From assembly GCF_000737515.1 (NCBI RefSeq), contig NZ_CP006587.1:1178001-1242000 (forward strand): a stretch of DNA of 64,000 nt, given 5' to 3'. Each line of letters begins with the position of its first letter. The stretch's first letter is position 1. Source of the stretch: Hymenobacter sp. APR13. GTDB lineage: Bacteria > Bacteroidota > Bacteroidia > Cytophagales > Hymenobacteraceae. Positions 27,392-35,175 of this stretch are shown piece after piece. The position numbers were made by a program, and so were the translations under genes. A model generated the notes under the pieces. The model searched no databases. It was given only the letters and a program-made list of their open reading frames with translations, and was not told the origin of the DNA.

Positions 27392-27707
27392 GCACATGCT
27401 TTTGGCAATAGCCGAAGTGGAAGGATTTGTGGCCGGCCTCACCCGCCCGGAATTCGATCAGGACCACAAAACGCTTTTTGCCAGTGTGCGTGGCCTCGAA
27501 ATTCTGGGGGAAGCAGCCCGTCACGTTTCTGATGAAACGAAGACCCGCTTCCCGGAGGTACCGTGGCAAAAGGCTACGCATCTTCGCAACTTTGTCATCC
27601 ATCAGTACTTTGCCGTCGATAATGAAATTCTGTGGGAAGTGATACAGCACCAGTTGCCCCCTCTCCGTCCACAACTTGAACAAGTGCTCCGCGCACTTTC
27701 TACCTAA
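27357..27707 (+). CDS. hepT: HepT-like ribonuclease toxin (DUF86 family)
   Basis: A 116-residue, mostly helical protein with the HepT active-site motif RX4HXY visible as R77-NFVI-H82-Q-Y84. HepT is a HEPN RNase whose tyrosine is AMPylated by MntA. ATG 27357 overlaps the 3' end of mntA, and its TAA stop shares one base with the nuoE ATG (TAATG), so nuoE translation may be coupled to hepT. All key residues are intact, so it may be functional. Confidence 0.88.
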   Translation: MKGQIGDKQRLEHMLLAIAEVEGFVAGLTRPEFDQDHKTLFASVRGLEILGEAARHVSDETKTRFPEVPWQKATHLRNFVIHQYFAVDNEILWEVIQHQLPPLRPQLEQVLRALST

Positions 27708-28282
27708 TGGAAGCATCAACTACAACCGCGAAGCCGCAATTCTCCGAAGCCGCTCAGGCTGAAATTGCGCGCATCTGCAAGCAATACCCGGAGGAGCGCC
27801 GCAAATCGGCCATGCTGCCGGTGCTGCACATTGCCCAGGCCGAATTTGGCGGCTGGGTAAGCCCCGAAGTGCAGGATCTGGTGGCCGAAGTGCTGGGCGT
27901 GGCCCCGATTGAGGTGTACGAGGTGTCGTCGTTCTACACCATGTTCAACCTTAAGCCAGTCGGCAAGCACGTGCTGGAAATCTGCCGCACGGGCCCCTGC
28001 ATGCTGCGCGGCTCCGACGAGCTGACGGCCCACTTGGAGCGCATCACGGGCGCCAAAGTAGGCGGTCCGGCTTCGGAAGACGGCCTGTTCACGCTCAAGG
28101 AAGTGGAGTGCCTGGCCGCCTGCGGCTTCGCCCCCATCGTGCAGGTACGCGAGAAATACTACGAGCAGCTTGATACCCCGGAAGCCGTGGACGCCATGCT
28201 TACGGAGCTGCGCAACCAGGTGCACCGCCCGGCCCTGCCCTGGGAAGAAACCGGCCTCCCGAACGCAGTGGCCAACAACTAA
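27707..28282 (+). CDS. nuoE: NADH-quinone oxidoreductase subunit E
   Basis: A 191-residue thioredoxin-like ferredoxin subunit with cluster N1a. The 2Fe-2S ligands lie in EICRTGPCMLRG (two cysteines) and in VECLAACGFAP (two cysteines). ATG 27707 overlaps the hepT stop by one base (TAATG), the only point where the nuo genes touch the toxin-antitoxin module. Only 20 bases separate it from nuoF. Confidence 0.96.
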   Translation: MEASTTTAKPQFSEAAQAEIARICKQYPEERRKSAMLPVLHIAQAEFGGWVSPEVQDLVAEVLGVAPIEVYEVSSFYTMFNLKPVGKHVLEICRTGPCMLRGSDELTAHLERITGAKVGGPASEDGLFTLKEVECLAACGFAPIVQVREKYYEQLDTPEAVDAMLTELRNQVHRPALPWEETGLPNAVANN

Positions 28283-28302
28283 CGTCTTTCAGCTCTGAAC
28301 CT

Positions 28303-29643
28303 ATGGGACGCAAACTGCTGACCGAACATATTAACGTTGAAGGCATCGACACCCTGGAGGTGTACCGCAAGCATGGCGGCTACCGCTCGGTGGAGAAGGC
28401 TCTGAAAACGATGACGCCCGATGAGGTGGTGGAAGAAGTGAAGAAGTCGGGCCTGCGGGGCCGCGGCGGCGCGGGCTTCCCCACGGGTATGAAGTGGAGC
28501 TTCCTGGCTAAGCCCGAGGGCGTGCCGCGCTACCTCGTCTGCAACGCCGACGAATCGGAGCCGGGCACCTTCAAGGACCGCCAGCTGATGTCGAAGCTGC
28601 CCCACCTGCTCATCGAGGGCATGATTACGAGCTCGTACGCGCTGGGCGCCAACACCTCGTATATCTACATCCGCGGCGAGTTGTTGTACGTGCTGCGCAT
28701 CCTCGAAAAAGCTATTGCTGAAGCCTACGCGGCCGGTTTCCTGGGTAAGAACATCCTGGGCTCGGGCTACGACCTGGACCTGCACGTGCACCCCGGCGGC
28801 GGCGCTTACATCTGCGGTGAGGAAACTGCGCTGCTGGAAAGCCTGGAAGGCAAGCGCGGCAACCCGCGCAACAAGCCTCCATTCCCGGCTGTGCAGGGCC
28901 TCTACGCCCGCCCCACGGTGGTAAACAACGTGGAATCCATTGCCGCCGTGCCGGTGATTGTGAACGAGGGCGGCGACGAGTACGCCAAAATCGGGGTGGG
29001 CCGAAGCACCGGCACCAAGCTGATTTCGGCCTGCGGACACCTCAACAAGCCCGGCATCTACGAAATTGAGCTGGGTCTGCCCGTCGAGGAATTCATCTAC
29101 TCAGATGAGTACTGCGGCGGCATCTGGAAGGGCCGCGACCTGAAGGCGGTAGTAGCCGGCGGTTCGTCGGTGCCGATTCTGCCCAAGGAGCTGATCCTGA
29201 AGACCGCCGCCGGCGAAAACCGCCTGATGACCTACGAGTCGCTCAGCGACGGGGGTTTCGTGACGGGTACCATGCTGGGCTCGGGTGGCTTCATTGCCAT
29301 GGACGAGACGACCTGCATCGTGCGCAACACCTGGAACTTCTCGCGCTTCTACCACCACGAGTCGTGCGGGCAATGCTCTCCCTGCCGTGAGGGTACGGGC
29401 TGGATGGAAAAGGTGCTGCACCGCCTCGAGCACGGCCACGGCCACATGGAGGACATCGACCTGCTGGTAAGCGTGGCCAAGCAAATCGAGGGCAACACCA
29501 TCTGCCCCCTCGGTGAAGCCGCCGCCTGGCCCGTAGCCGCCGCCGTGCGCCACTTCCGCCACGAGTTTGAGTGGCACGTGACCCACGCCAAGGAAGCCGC
29601 ACAACCCGGCGCGGTGTACCGGGCCGGGGCCGTGCTGGCGTAA
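28303..29643 (+). CDS. nuoF: NADH-quinone oxidoreductase subunit F (NADH-binding, FMN)
   Basis: A 446-residue subunit that oxidises NADH and passes electrons to FMN. Seen: RGRGGAGFPTGMKWSF (NADH site), AYICGEETALLESLEG (FMN site), and the N3 4Fe-4S cluster ligands in SCGQCSPCREG plus the later NTICPLGEAA. It lies 20 bases after nuoE. A modular palindromic repeat follows before nuoG. Confidence 0.97.
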   Translation: MGRKLLTEHINVEGIDTLEVYRKHGGYRSVEKALKTMTPDEVVEEVKKSGLRGRGGAGFPTGMKWSFLAKPEGVPRYLVCNADESEPGTFKDRQLMSKLPHLLIEGMITSSYALGANTSYIYIRGELLYVLRILEKAIAEAYAAGFLGKNILGSGYDLDLHVHPGGGAYICGEETALLESLEGKRGNPRNKPPFPAVQGLYARPTVVNNVESIAAVPVIVNEGGDEYAKIGVGRSTGTKLISACGHLNKPGIYEIELGLPVEEFIYSDEYCGGIWKGRDLKAVVAGGSSVPILPKELILKTAAGENRLMTYESLSDGGFVTGTMLGSGGFIAMDETTCIVRNTWNFSRFYHHESCGQCSPCREGTGWMEKVLHRLEHGHGHMEDIDLLVSVAKQIEGNTICPLGEAAAWPVAAAVRHFRHEFEWHVTHAKEAAQPGAVYRAGAVLA

Positions 29644-29646
29644 CTG

Positions 29647-29755
29647 AACGTCATGCTGAGCTTGCCGAAGCATCTCTACCGCTTCGTTGAGTTATTTGAA
29701 TTACCACTGCGGTAGAGATGCTTCGACTTCGCTGCGCTACGCTCAGCATGACGAC
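29647..29755. repeat. Modular palindromic repeat between nuoF and nuoG
   Basis: Left arm: CATGCTGAGCTTGCC, then GAAGCATCTCTACCGCTTCG. Right arm: GCGGTAGAGATGCTTCG, then ACTTCGCTGCGCTACGCTCA. The outer parts of the two arms belong to different module types, so the element appears recombinant. It is followed by the nuoG ATG 20 bases later. Confidence 0.85.
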
Positions 29756-29775
29756 CTAAAGACGACATAACTTCA

Positions 29776-30777
29776 ATGGCTAAAATTACTTTCGACGGCA
29801 TCGAGGTGGAAGTTCCGGACGGAACCACCATCCTGAATGCGGCCCGCCAGATTGGCGGCAGCATCGTGCCCCCGGCCATGTGCTACTACACCCCGCTGAA
29901 AGGCTCGGGCGGTAAGTGCCGCGCCTGCCTCGTTCGCGTGGCGGCCGGTTCGGCCAAAGACCCGCGCCCTATGCCCAAGCTCGTGGCCTCGTGCGTGACG
30001 CCGGTGCAGGATGGCATGGTGGTGGAAAACACCACCAACTCGCAGGTGCTGGACGTGCGCAAGGGCATCGTGGAGATGCTGCTCATCAACCATCCCCTGG
30101 ATTGCCCCGTGTGCGACCAGGCCGGCGAGTGTGACCTGCAAAACTTCGCCTTCGAGCACGGTGTGAGCACCACCCGCTACCAGGAAGAGCGCCGCACCTT
30201 CGAGAAAATCGACATTGGCCCGCTGATTCAGCTGCACATGACGCGCTGCATCTTGTGCTACCGCTGCGTGTACACGGCCAACCAGATTACTGACAACCGC
30301 GTGCACGGCGTACTGGGCCGCGGCGACGCCGCCGAAATCGGCACCTACATCGAGAACATCATCGACAACGACTTCTCCGGCAACGTCATCGACGTGTGCC
30401 CGGTAGGCGCGCTGACCGATAAGACGTTCCGCTTCAAGTCGCGCGTGTGGTTCACGAAGCCCGTGAATGCGCACCGTGACTGCCCCAAGTGCTCCGGCAA
30501 CGTGGTGCTCTGGTACAAAGGCAACGACGTGCTACGCACCACGGCCCGCAAGGACCAGTACGGCGAGGTGAAAGAGTGGATCTGCAACGAGTGCCGCTTC
30601 GAGAAGAAGGAAACTTCCGACTGGACCATCGAGGGCCCCGCCCACATCGACCGGTCTTCGGTTATTTCGGCCAACCACTACGAGCTGCCGGTCCTCAACC
30701 AGTCGGTAGTAGCCGACCTGCCCGAAAGCACCCAGCGCGACCTGCAGAAGAACCCACCGCTGAAATTAGGTAACTGA
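29776..30777 (+). CDS. nuoG: NADH-quinone oxidoreductase subunit G, short form
   Basis: 333 residues, against roughly 700-900 for NuoG with a full molybdopterin-like domain. The N-terminal 2Fe-2S ferredoxin is present (CYYTPLKGSGGKCRACLVRV), followed by NHPLDCPVCDQAGECDLQ and TRCILCYRCVYTANQ for 4Fe-4S clusters, then only the first part of the next domain (CPKCSGNVVLWYKG, ICNECRFEKKET). The rest of the large C-terminal domain is absent. No frameshift is visible and nuoH follows normally. Short NuoG is reported from other Bacteroidetes, so this is probably its natural length. Confidence 0.93.
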   Translation: MAKITFDGIEVEVPDGTTILNAARQIGGSIVPPAMCYYTPLKGSGGKCRACLVRVAAGSAKDPRPMPKLVASCVTPVQDGMVVENTTNSQVLDVRKGIVEMLLINHPLDCPVCDQAGECDLQNFAFEHGVSTTRYQEERRTFEKIDIGPLIQLHMTRCILCYRCVYTANQITDNRVHGVLGRGDAAEIGTYIENIIDNDFSGNVIDVCPVGALTDKTFRFKSRVWFTKPVNAHRDCPKCSGNVVLWYKGNDVLRTTARKDQYGEVKEWICNECRFEKKETSDWTIEGPAHIDRSSVISANHYELPVLNQSVVADLPESTQRDLQKNPPLKLGN

Positions 30778-30782
30778 TTTTC

Positions 30783-30872
30783 GGCTGTTAGCTGATGGCT
30801 GCTGGCTGTTAGCTTTCTTTGCTACTTCCCCGAACATAAAGCTAATGGCTAACAGCTATTAGCCAACAGCTC
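30783..30872. repeat. Short-unit hairpin between nuoG and nuoH (unit GCTGTTA)
   Basis: The left arm has GCTGTTAGCTGATGGCTGCT and continues GGCTGTTAGC; the right arm carries AGCTAATGGCTAACAGC and repeats. Each arm has about four 7-base units. The right arm ends six bases before the nuoH ATG. Confidence 0.87.
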
Positions 30873-30878
30873 AAAAAC

Positions 30879-31958
30879 ATGATTGAACTACCCGCACTAG
30901 GCTGGCAATCCATTGTCATCTTCGTCGTTTTCGCGCTTTCGCTGCTGATTGCGACGTATTGCACCTACGCGGAACGCGTAATTGCCGCATTCCTGCAGGA
31001 CCGTGTGGGCCCCGACCGCGCCGGCCCCTATGGCCTAGCGCAGCCGCTGGCCGATGCCGTGAAGATGTTCACGAAGGAAGAATTCTTCCCCGGTGGTGCC
31101 AACAAGGCGCTGTTCGTGTTCGGCCCTTGCCTGGCCATGATTACGGCCCTGATGTCGTCGGCGGTTATTCCGTTCGGCAACATCATGAACTTCGGCAACA
31201 ACCTGTTCTTCTTGCAAGGCATTGAGGTGAACATCGGCATGCTGTGGGTGTTCGGTGTGGTGTCGTTGGGCGTGTACGGCGTGATGATTGGTGGCTGGGC
31301 CTCCAACAACAAGTTCTCTCTGCTGGGTGCCATCCGCGCCGCTTCGCAGAACATCAGCTACGAGCTGGCCATGGGCATGGCCCTGATTGCCGTGCTGATG
31401 ATTTCGGGCACGCTGAGCTTGCGCGAAATCACGCTGCAGCAGTCGGCAGCCGGTGAGTGGCACGTCTGGAACATCGTGAAACAGCCGCTGGGCTTTATCA
31501 TCTTCTTGGTGTGCGCCTTCGCTGAAACCAACCGCACTCCTTTCGACCTTCCCGAGTGCGAAACCGAGCTGGTAGGCGGCTACCACACCGAGTATTCGTC
31601 GATGAAGCTGGGCTTGTACCTATTCTCGGAGTACGTGAACATCTTCGTGGTGTCGGCCGTGATGAGCGTGCTGTACTTCGGCGGCTTCAACTTCCCCTTC
31701 CAGTACGAGCTGCGCGACTGGTTCGTGAGCAGCCAGGGCTGGGAGCTGGCTTCGGCCCAGAACCTGATTACGCTGCTGGGCACCGTGGGCCTGTTCCTGA
31801 AGATCTTCGCCTTCATCTTCTTCTTCATGTGGATCCGCTGGACTTTGCCGCGCTTCCGCTATGACCAGCTGATGCGCCTGGGCTGGACCATCCTCATCCC
31901 GCTGGCCGTTTTCAACATCGTCCTCACCGGTGGCCTCATTTTGGCTGGCGTGATTTAA
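30879..31958 (+). CDS. nuoH: NADH-quinone oxidoreductase subunit H
   Basis: A 359-residue membrane subunit with about eight membrane segments, joining the peripheral arm to the proton-pumping arm at the quinone site. Conserved: ERVIAAFLQDRVGPDRAGPY with the quinone-site arginine/aspartate cluster, and AFAETNRTPFDLPE. A modular palindromic repeat follows. Confidence 0.97.
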   Translation: MIELPALGWQSIVIFVVFALSLLIATYCTYAERVIAAFLQDRVGPDRAGPYGLAQPLADAVKMFTKEEFFPGGANKALFVFGPCLAMITALMSSAVIPFGNIMNFGNNLFFLQGIEVNIGMLWVFGVVSLGVYGVMIGGWASNNKFSLLGAIRAASQNISYELAMGMALIAVLMISGTLSLREITLQQSAAGEWHVWNIVKQPLGFIIFLVCAFAETNRTPFDLPECETELVGGYHTEYSSMKLGLYLFSEYVNIFVVSAVMSVLYFGGFNFPFQYELRDWFVSSQGWELASAQNLITLLGTVGLFLKIFAFIFFFMWIRWTLPRFRYDQLMRLGWTILIPLAVFNIVLTGGLILAGVI

Positions 31959-31981
31959 GTACCTTTAAACTGCCCGCGTCT

Positions 31982-32072
31982 GTCATGCAGAGCGCAGCGA
32001 AGCATCTCGCGTGCTGACGTTGTGCTACCAGCTAACGGCGCATGCGAGATGCTTCGCTGCGCTCTGCATGAC
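31982..32072. repeat. Modular palindromic repeat between nuoH and nuoI
   Basis: Left arm GTCATGCAGAGCGCAGC, then GAAGCATCTCGC; right arm GCGAGATGCTTCGCTGCGCT, then CTGCATGAC. The arms are almost perfect complements. It has the CATGCAGAGC outer module and the CGCGTGCTGACGTT inner module on its left side. Confidence 0.87.
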
Positions 32073-32107
32073 GGCCCATCATTCCGACAGTTTTCGTAAC
32101 TGATTAT

Positions 32108-32671
32108 ATGCAACTCACCAACCGAGCCAAGAAGCTAGAAAAGAAGCCGATGACGCTGGCCGAGCGGGCGTACCTGCCGGCCATCTTCCAGGGTTTGAGC
32201 ATCACGATGCGCCACTTCTTCATGAAGAAGGCCACCGTGCGCTACCCCGAGGAAGTGCGGCCCTTCTCCAACACGTTCCGCGGCCTGCACGTGCTCAAGC
32301 GCGACGAGCAGGGCCGGGAGCGGTGCACCGCCTGCGGCCTCTGCGCCGTGGCCTGCCCCGCCGAAGCCATTACAATGGTGGCCGGTGAGCGGAAAAAGGG
32401 CGAAGAAGGCCTCTACCGCGAGGAGAAGTACGCCATCAGCTATGAAATCAACATGCTGCGGTGCATCTTCTGCGGCCTCTGTGAGGAAGCCTGCCCCAAA
32501 GCCGCCGTCTATCTCCAGCCCGACAAGATGGCCCCGCCGCGCTACGAGCGGGACGAGTTCATCTACGGCAAGGACCGCCTGGTGGAGCCCGTGTCGCCGG
32601 ACGAGCGTTCCGTGCGCGGCATCCAGCTCACCGCCGACCAGGCTACCACGCTGCGGGCCCGCATTGGCTAG
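32108..32671 (+). CDS. nuoI: NADH-quinone oxidoreductase subunit I
   Basis: A 187-residue subunit carrying two 4Fe-4S clusters (N6a, N6b) between NuoG and NuoB. The motifs are CTACGLCAVACPAEAI and CIFCGLCEEACPKAAV, the textbook CxxCxxCxxxCP pair. A short amphipathic N-terminus with LPAIFQGLSITMRH helps membrane docking. The stop codon is the first base pair of the next repeat. Confidence 0.97.
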   Translation: MQLTNRAKKLEKKPMTLAERAYLPAIFQGLSITMRHFFMKKATVRYPEEVRPFSNTFRGLHVLKRDEQGRERCTACGLCAVACPAEAITMVAGERKKGEEGLYREEKYAISYEINMLRCIFCGLCEEACPKAAVYLQPDKMAPPRYERDEFIYGKDRLVEPVSPDERSVRGIQLTADQATTLRARIG

Positions 32672-32767
32672 TTGTCAGTTGCTGGTAGTCAGTTGTCAGG
32701 GCTCTTGCGCTGCATAACTTACTACCGCCTTTCAAACTGACCACTGACAACCAACAACTGACAACTC
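32671..32767. repeat. Short-unit hairpin between nuoI and nuoJ (unit GTTGTCA)
   Basis: The left arm begins in the nuoI stop codon: GTTGTCAGTTGCTGGTAGTC, then AGTTGTCAGG. The right arm is ACTGACCACTGACAACCAAC, then AACTGACAACT. Four tandem 7-base units per arm, complementary across about 36 bases. Confidence 0.88.
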
Positions 32768-32772
32768 ACTCC

Positions 32773-33285
32773 ATGTCTCCAATCTTCCTCTTTCTGACCT
32801 TCGTGGCGCTGCTGAGCGCGCTGGGGGTGGTGTTTGCCAAAAACCCGGTGCACAGCGTGCTGTTCCTGATTCTGACGTTCTTCTCGCTGTCGGGACACTA
32901 CCTACTGCTGAACGCGCAGTTTCTGGCAGCCGTGAACATCATCGTGTACGCCGGCGCCATCATGGTGCTGTTCCTGTTCGTGATTATGTTCCTGAACCTG
33001 AACGTGGATACCGAGCCGCACAAGCCAGCCCTGGCCAAGATTGCGGCGGCCGTAGCCGGTGGCTCCCTCCTGCTCATCCTCGTAGCCGCCCTGAAAGACG
33101 TAACGCCCACCGGCGTACCAGCTGGCACCGCCTTCAACTCGCAGATTGGTATGGTAGACCAGCTGGGTATGAAGCTCTACACCGATTACCTGCTGCCCTT
33201 CGAGCTGGCCTCGGTACTGTTCCTGGTAGCCATGGTCGGTGCCGTAATGCTCGGCAAGCGCGAAGTAGGCGAGCGGAATTTCTAA
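32773..33285 (+). CDS. nuoJ: NADH-quinone oxidoreductase subunit J
   Basis: A 170-residue membrane subunit with five membrane segments, starting MSPIFLFLTFVALLSALGVV. The family's conserved GAIMVLFLFVIMFLN segment lies near residues 58-75. It ends the first part of the nuo cluster; a terminator follows 27 bases later and nuoK lies 2.6 kb away, where the other membrane subunits resume. Confidence 0.95.
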   Translation: MSPIFLFLTFVALLSALGVVFAKNPVHSVLFLILTFFSLSGHYLLLNAQFLAAVNIIVYAGAIMVLFLFVIMFLNLNVDTEPHKPALAKIAAAVAGGSLLLILVAALKDVTPTGVPAGTAFNSQIGMVDQLGMKLYTDYLLPFELASVLFLVAMVGAVMLGKREVGERNF

Positions 33286-33311
33286 TATTATCCGCTGGCT
33301 TCAGTGGAAAC

Positions 33312-33350
33312 CAAGCGCGGCGGCTGATGTATCAGCCGCCGCGCTTTTTT
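33312..33350 (+). terminator. Rho-independent terminator after nuoJ
   Basis: GCGCGGCGGCTGAT and ATCAGCCGCCGCGC form a 14-base-pair stem with a very short loop and a run of six Ts. It should end transcripts of the nuoA-J part, so nuoKLMN needs its own promoter. Confidence 0.93.
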
Positions 33351-33374
33351 ATGACCAACAAGCAAGAAAATACT

Positions 33375-33842
33375 ATGTATACCATAGCTAACAATTTGGG
33401 CCGAATCAGTTTTCACGATTCATCCATCGAGGCTATAACTCGCGCCAATAATCTACTGACTCTGTCCTTCGATTGGGCAAAAGTTCAAGACTACGGGGAT
33501 GGCTCTGACTGCTTTGATATAGTTGTCGGCAAGTGCTGTTTGACCCTTGATGGAGTAATGTCAGAGGCATTTTTGAATCACGGAAATGCCGTTGACACAG
33601 TACAGACGCCAACCCTTCCACAAGTTCATCTGCCCATTGATGTAGATCAGTCATTCCCTCTAATTTCCGTAAATACATTCAGCATCACGGCATCTGGCCA
33701 ATGTTTATCATTGGGCGGCGTTTACGAAGGAGCAGAAGGGGCTTACTGGCTGGAATACCGGATTCAATTCCAAAGTGGCTGCTTGAACTGGAATAACCAC
33801 GTTACGGCAATAGGCTGGCGGAAGGGCTATATCCCGCAGTAA
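33375..33842 (+). CDS. Hypothetical protein, possibly immunity-like
   Basis: About 155 residues, with the start placed at MYTIANNLGRISFHDS; an earlier ATG (33351) lies immediately after the terminator T run and would add eight residues. No clear family. The segment FHDSSIEAITRANNLLTLSFD followed by an acidic stretch recalls the FHDxxI pattern of some small immunity-type proteins, but this is weak. Base composition is much richer in A and T than the nuo genes, which suggests recent acquisition. Its 3' end lies in a perfect hairpin. Confidence 0.65.
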   Translation: MYTIANNLGRISFHDSSIEAITRANNLLTLSFDWAKVQDYGDGSDCFDIVVGKCCLTLDGVMSEAFLNHGNAVDTVQTPTLPQVHLPIDVDQSFPLISVNTFSITASGQCLSLGGVYEGAEGAYWLEYRIQFQSGCLNWNNHVTAIGWRKGYIPQ

Positions 33843-33896
33843 AGCAGCAGCGGCACCTGAAGAATCAGGTGCCGCTGCTGCTTTACTGCGGGATAT
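33829..33896. repeat. Perfect 32-base-pair hairpin with a four-base loop
   Basis: ATATCCCGCAGT and AAAGCAGCAGCGGCACCTGA on the left (33829-33860) are exactly complementary to 33865-33896; the loop is AGAA. The left arm encodes the last four residues and stop of the preceding gene. There is no T run after it, so it is not a standard terminator, though it separates convergent genes. Confidence 0.9.
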
Positions 33897-33903
33897 AAAC
33901 CGC

Positions 33904-34269
33904 CTACTCCGTTTCCGGACTGCGGCGGCGCATCCAGGCGGGGCCGGTGCAGGCGCCCTCCATTTTCTGGCGGAATTTCTCTTTTTCCTCGGGCGTGAGG
34001 CACTCCAGGCGGGTTTCCATCTGCTGCTTCCATTGGCGGCGCTTACGGGCCCAGCCGGCGCGGTGGCCGCGGCCGCCCCAGCCCCCGAACAGGATGCGCG
34101 AGAGAACCAGCAGCCCCAGCGCCTGCCAGATGCTGATGAGGGGCAGGTTGAACAGGTCGGGCAGCAGCCAGTTCCAAAGGCGCATGGTCACGTAGCCGGC
34201 CACGGCCAGGAACAGCGTAATCAGGAGCAGTATTTTGAGGCCGTGTAACAGGCGAAAGGAGCGGTTCAT
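33904..34269 (-). CDS. Small membrane protein downstream of an ECF sigma factor
   Basis: A 121-residue protein with two hydrophobic segments (near residues 10-29 and 44-62), a basic linker, and a C-terminal helical part with LTPEEKEKFRQKMEG, similar to the LTXXQ/heavy-metal-sensing helical motifs. It lies 122 bases downstream of the sigma factor gene, separated by a modular repeat, and might be a regulator of it; no anti-sigma domain can be named. Function unknown. Confidence 0.75.
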   Translation of the reverse strand: MNRSFRLLHGLKILLLITLFLAVAGYVTMRLWNWLLPDLFNLPLISIWQALGLLVLSRILFGGWGGRGHRAGWARKRRQWKQQMETRLECLTPEEKEKFRQKMEGACTGPAWMRRRSPETE

Positions 34270-34287
34270 TTCGGGTAGTTTTTAGAA

Positions 34288-34388
34288 GAACGTCATGCTG
34301 AGCTTGCCGAAGCATCTCGCGTGCTGATGTCTGAATGATATGGCAACGTCAGCACGCGAGATGCTTCGGCAAGCTCAGCATGACGTTC
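34288..34388. repeat. Modular palindromic repeat between the sigma factor and the membrane protein
   Basis: Left arm AGAACGTCATGCTGAGC, then TTGCCGAAGCATCTCGC; right arm GCGAGATGCTTCGGCAAGC, then TCAGCATGACGTTCT. It has the CATGCTGAGC outer and CGTGCTGA inner modules. It lies in the middle of a probable operon. Confidence 0.88.
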
Positions 34389-34391
34389 TGG

Positions 34392-34997
34392 TTAATCAGT
34401 AAACAGCTCGGTGTAGAGCGTGCGGAGGCGTTTGCGCAGGTGCTGCACGGCGTAGTGCTTGCGCGAAATCAGGGTTTTGAGCGGGACGCCGGTTTCCTCC
34501 TCCATTTCGCGGAAGGTTTTGTCTTCCAGCTCGTGCCAGATGAAGACCTGACGCTGGGCGGCTGGCAGCTCAGCCAAGGCGTCGCTGAGGGCTTCCATGA
34601 GGGTTTCGCGCAGCAGCCGGTTTTCGGGCGCGTCGTCTACGGCGGGCAGGATGTCGGCCAGCAACAGGGTGTTTTCGTCGCCGTCGGCAGCAAAGGCGGC
34701 CATTTCGTTTTCCAGCGAAACGGGCTTTTTGCGGCGGTACAGGTCGGTTATTTTGTTGCGGGCCACCCGGAACAGCCAGGCGGCGGCCTGCTCCACGGGC
34801 TTCATCAGCCGGTAGCTTTCCACCAGCTCGGCAAACACGTCCTGCAGCACGTCTTCGGCCTCGGCCTCGTTGGGAATGCGGCGTCGGATAAACGCCAGCA
34901 GCCGCTTCCGTTGGGTGCGCACGGCTTCCTGTATCTGCAGGTCCTGGTGGCCGGCCGTCATGCGTGCAGCGTCGAGAGGTAGAGCTAGGGGTTCCAT
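34392..34997 (-). CDS. RNA polymerase sigma factor, ECF subfamily
   Basis: About 201 residues from ATG 34997; ATG 34961 is possible. Region 2 has EAEDVLQDVFAELVES and WLFRVARNKITDLYR; region 4 has LPAAQRQVFIWHELEDKTFR and a helix-turn-helix GVPLKTLISRKHYAVQHL. Together these are diagnostic of a group 4 sigma factor. No classic anti-sigma gene is adjacent; the small membrane protein downstream is the only candidate. Probably an envelope-stress or metal response regulator (inference). Confidence 0.92.
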   Translation of the reverse strand: MEPLALPLDAARMTAGHQDLQIQEAVRTQRKRLLAFIRRRIPNEAEAEDVLQDVFAELVESYRLMKPVEQAAAWLFRVARNKITDLYRRKKPVSLENEMAAFAADGDENTLLLADILPAVDDAPENRLLRETLMEALSDALAELPAAQRQVFIWHELEDKTFREMEEETGVPLKTLISRKHYAVQHLRKRLRTLYTELFTD

Positions 34998-35068
34998 TCT
35001 GCTGACACAGACGTGGAGGGCCGGAAGATACTTTACCGGGGAGCGGAAATTTTATTGGGCTGGTCTAA

Positions 35069-35156
35069 ACGTGTCATTCCGAGCGGAGCGAGGAATCTGG
35101 ATAACTCGCCACAACGGTCTGTACCCAGATTCCTCGCTCCGCTCGGAATGACACGT
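35069..35156. repeat. Modular palindromic repeat, CATTCCGAGC type
   Basis: Left arm ACGTGTCATTCCGAGCGGAG, then CGAGGAATCTGG; right arm CCCAGATTCCTCGCTCCGCT, then CGGAATGACACGT. Perfect arms of over 30 bases; the core is GGAATCT rather than GAAGCATCT. Lies between the sigma factor and the MaoC gene. Confidence 0.9.
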
Positions 35157-35175
35157 GTATACTGAAAAATCACTC

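Noticed and set aside
33327-33350. Upstream ATG at 33327 as start of the hypothetical protein
   Set aside because: It lies inside the nuoJ terminator stem, so a start there is unlikely.
33829-33896. The perfect hairpin considered as a standard rho-independent terminator
   Set aside because: No T run follows on either strand.
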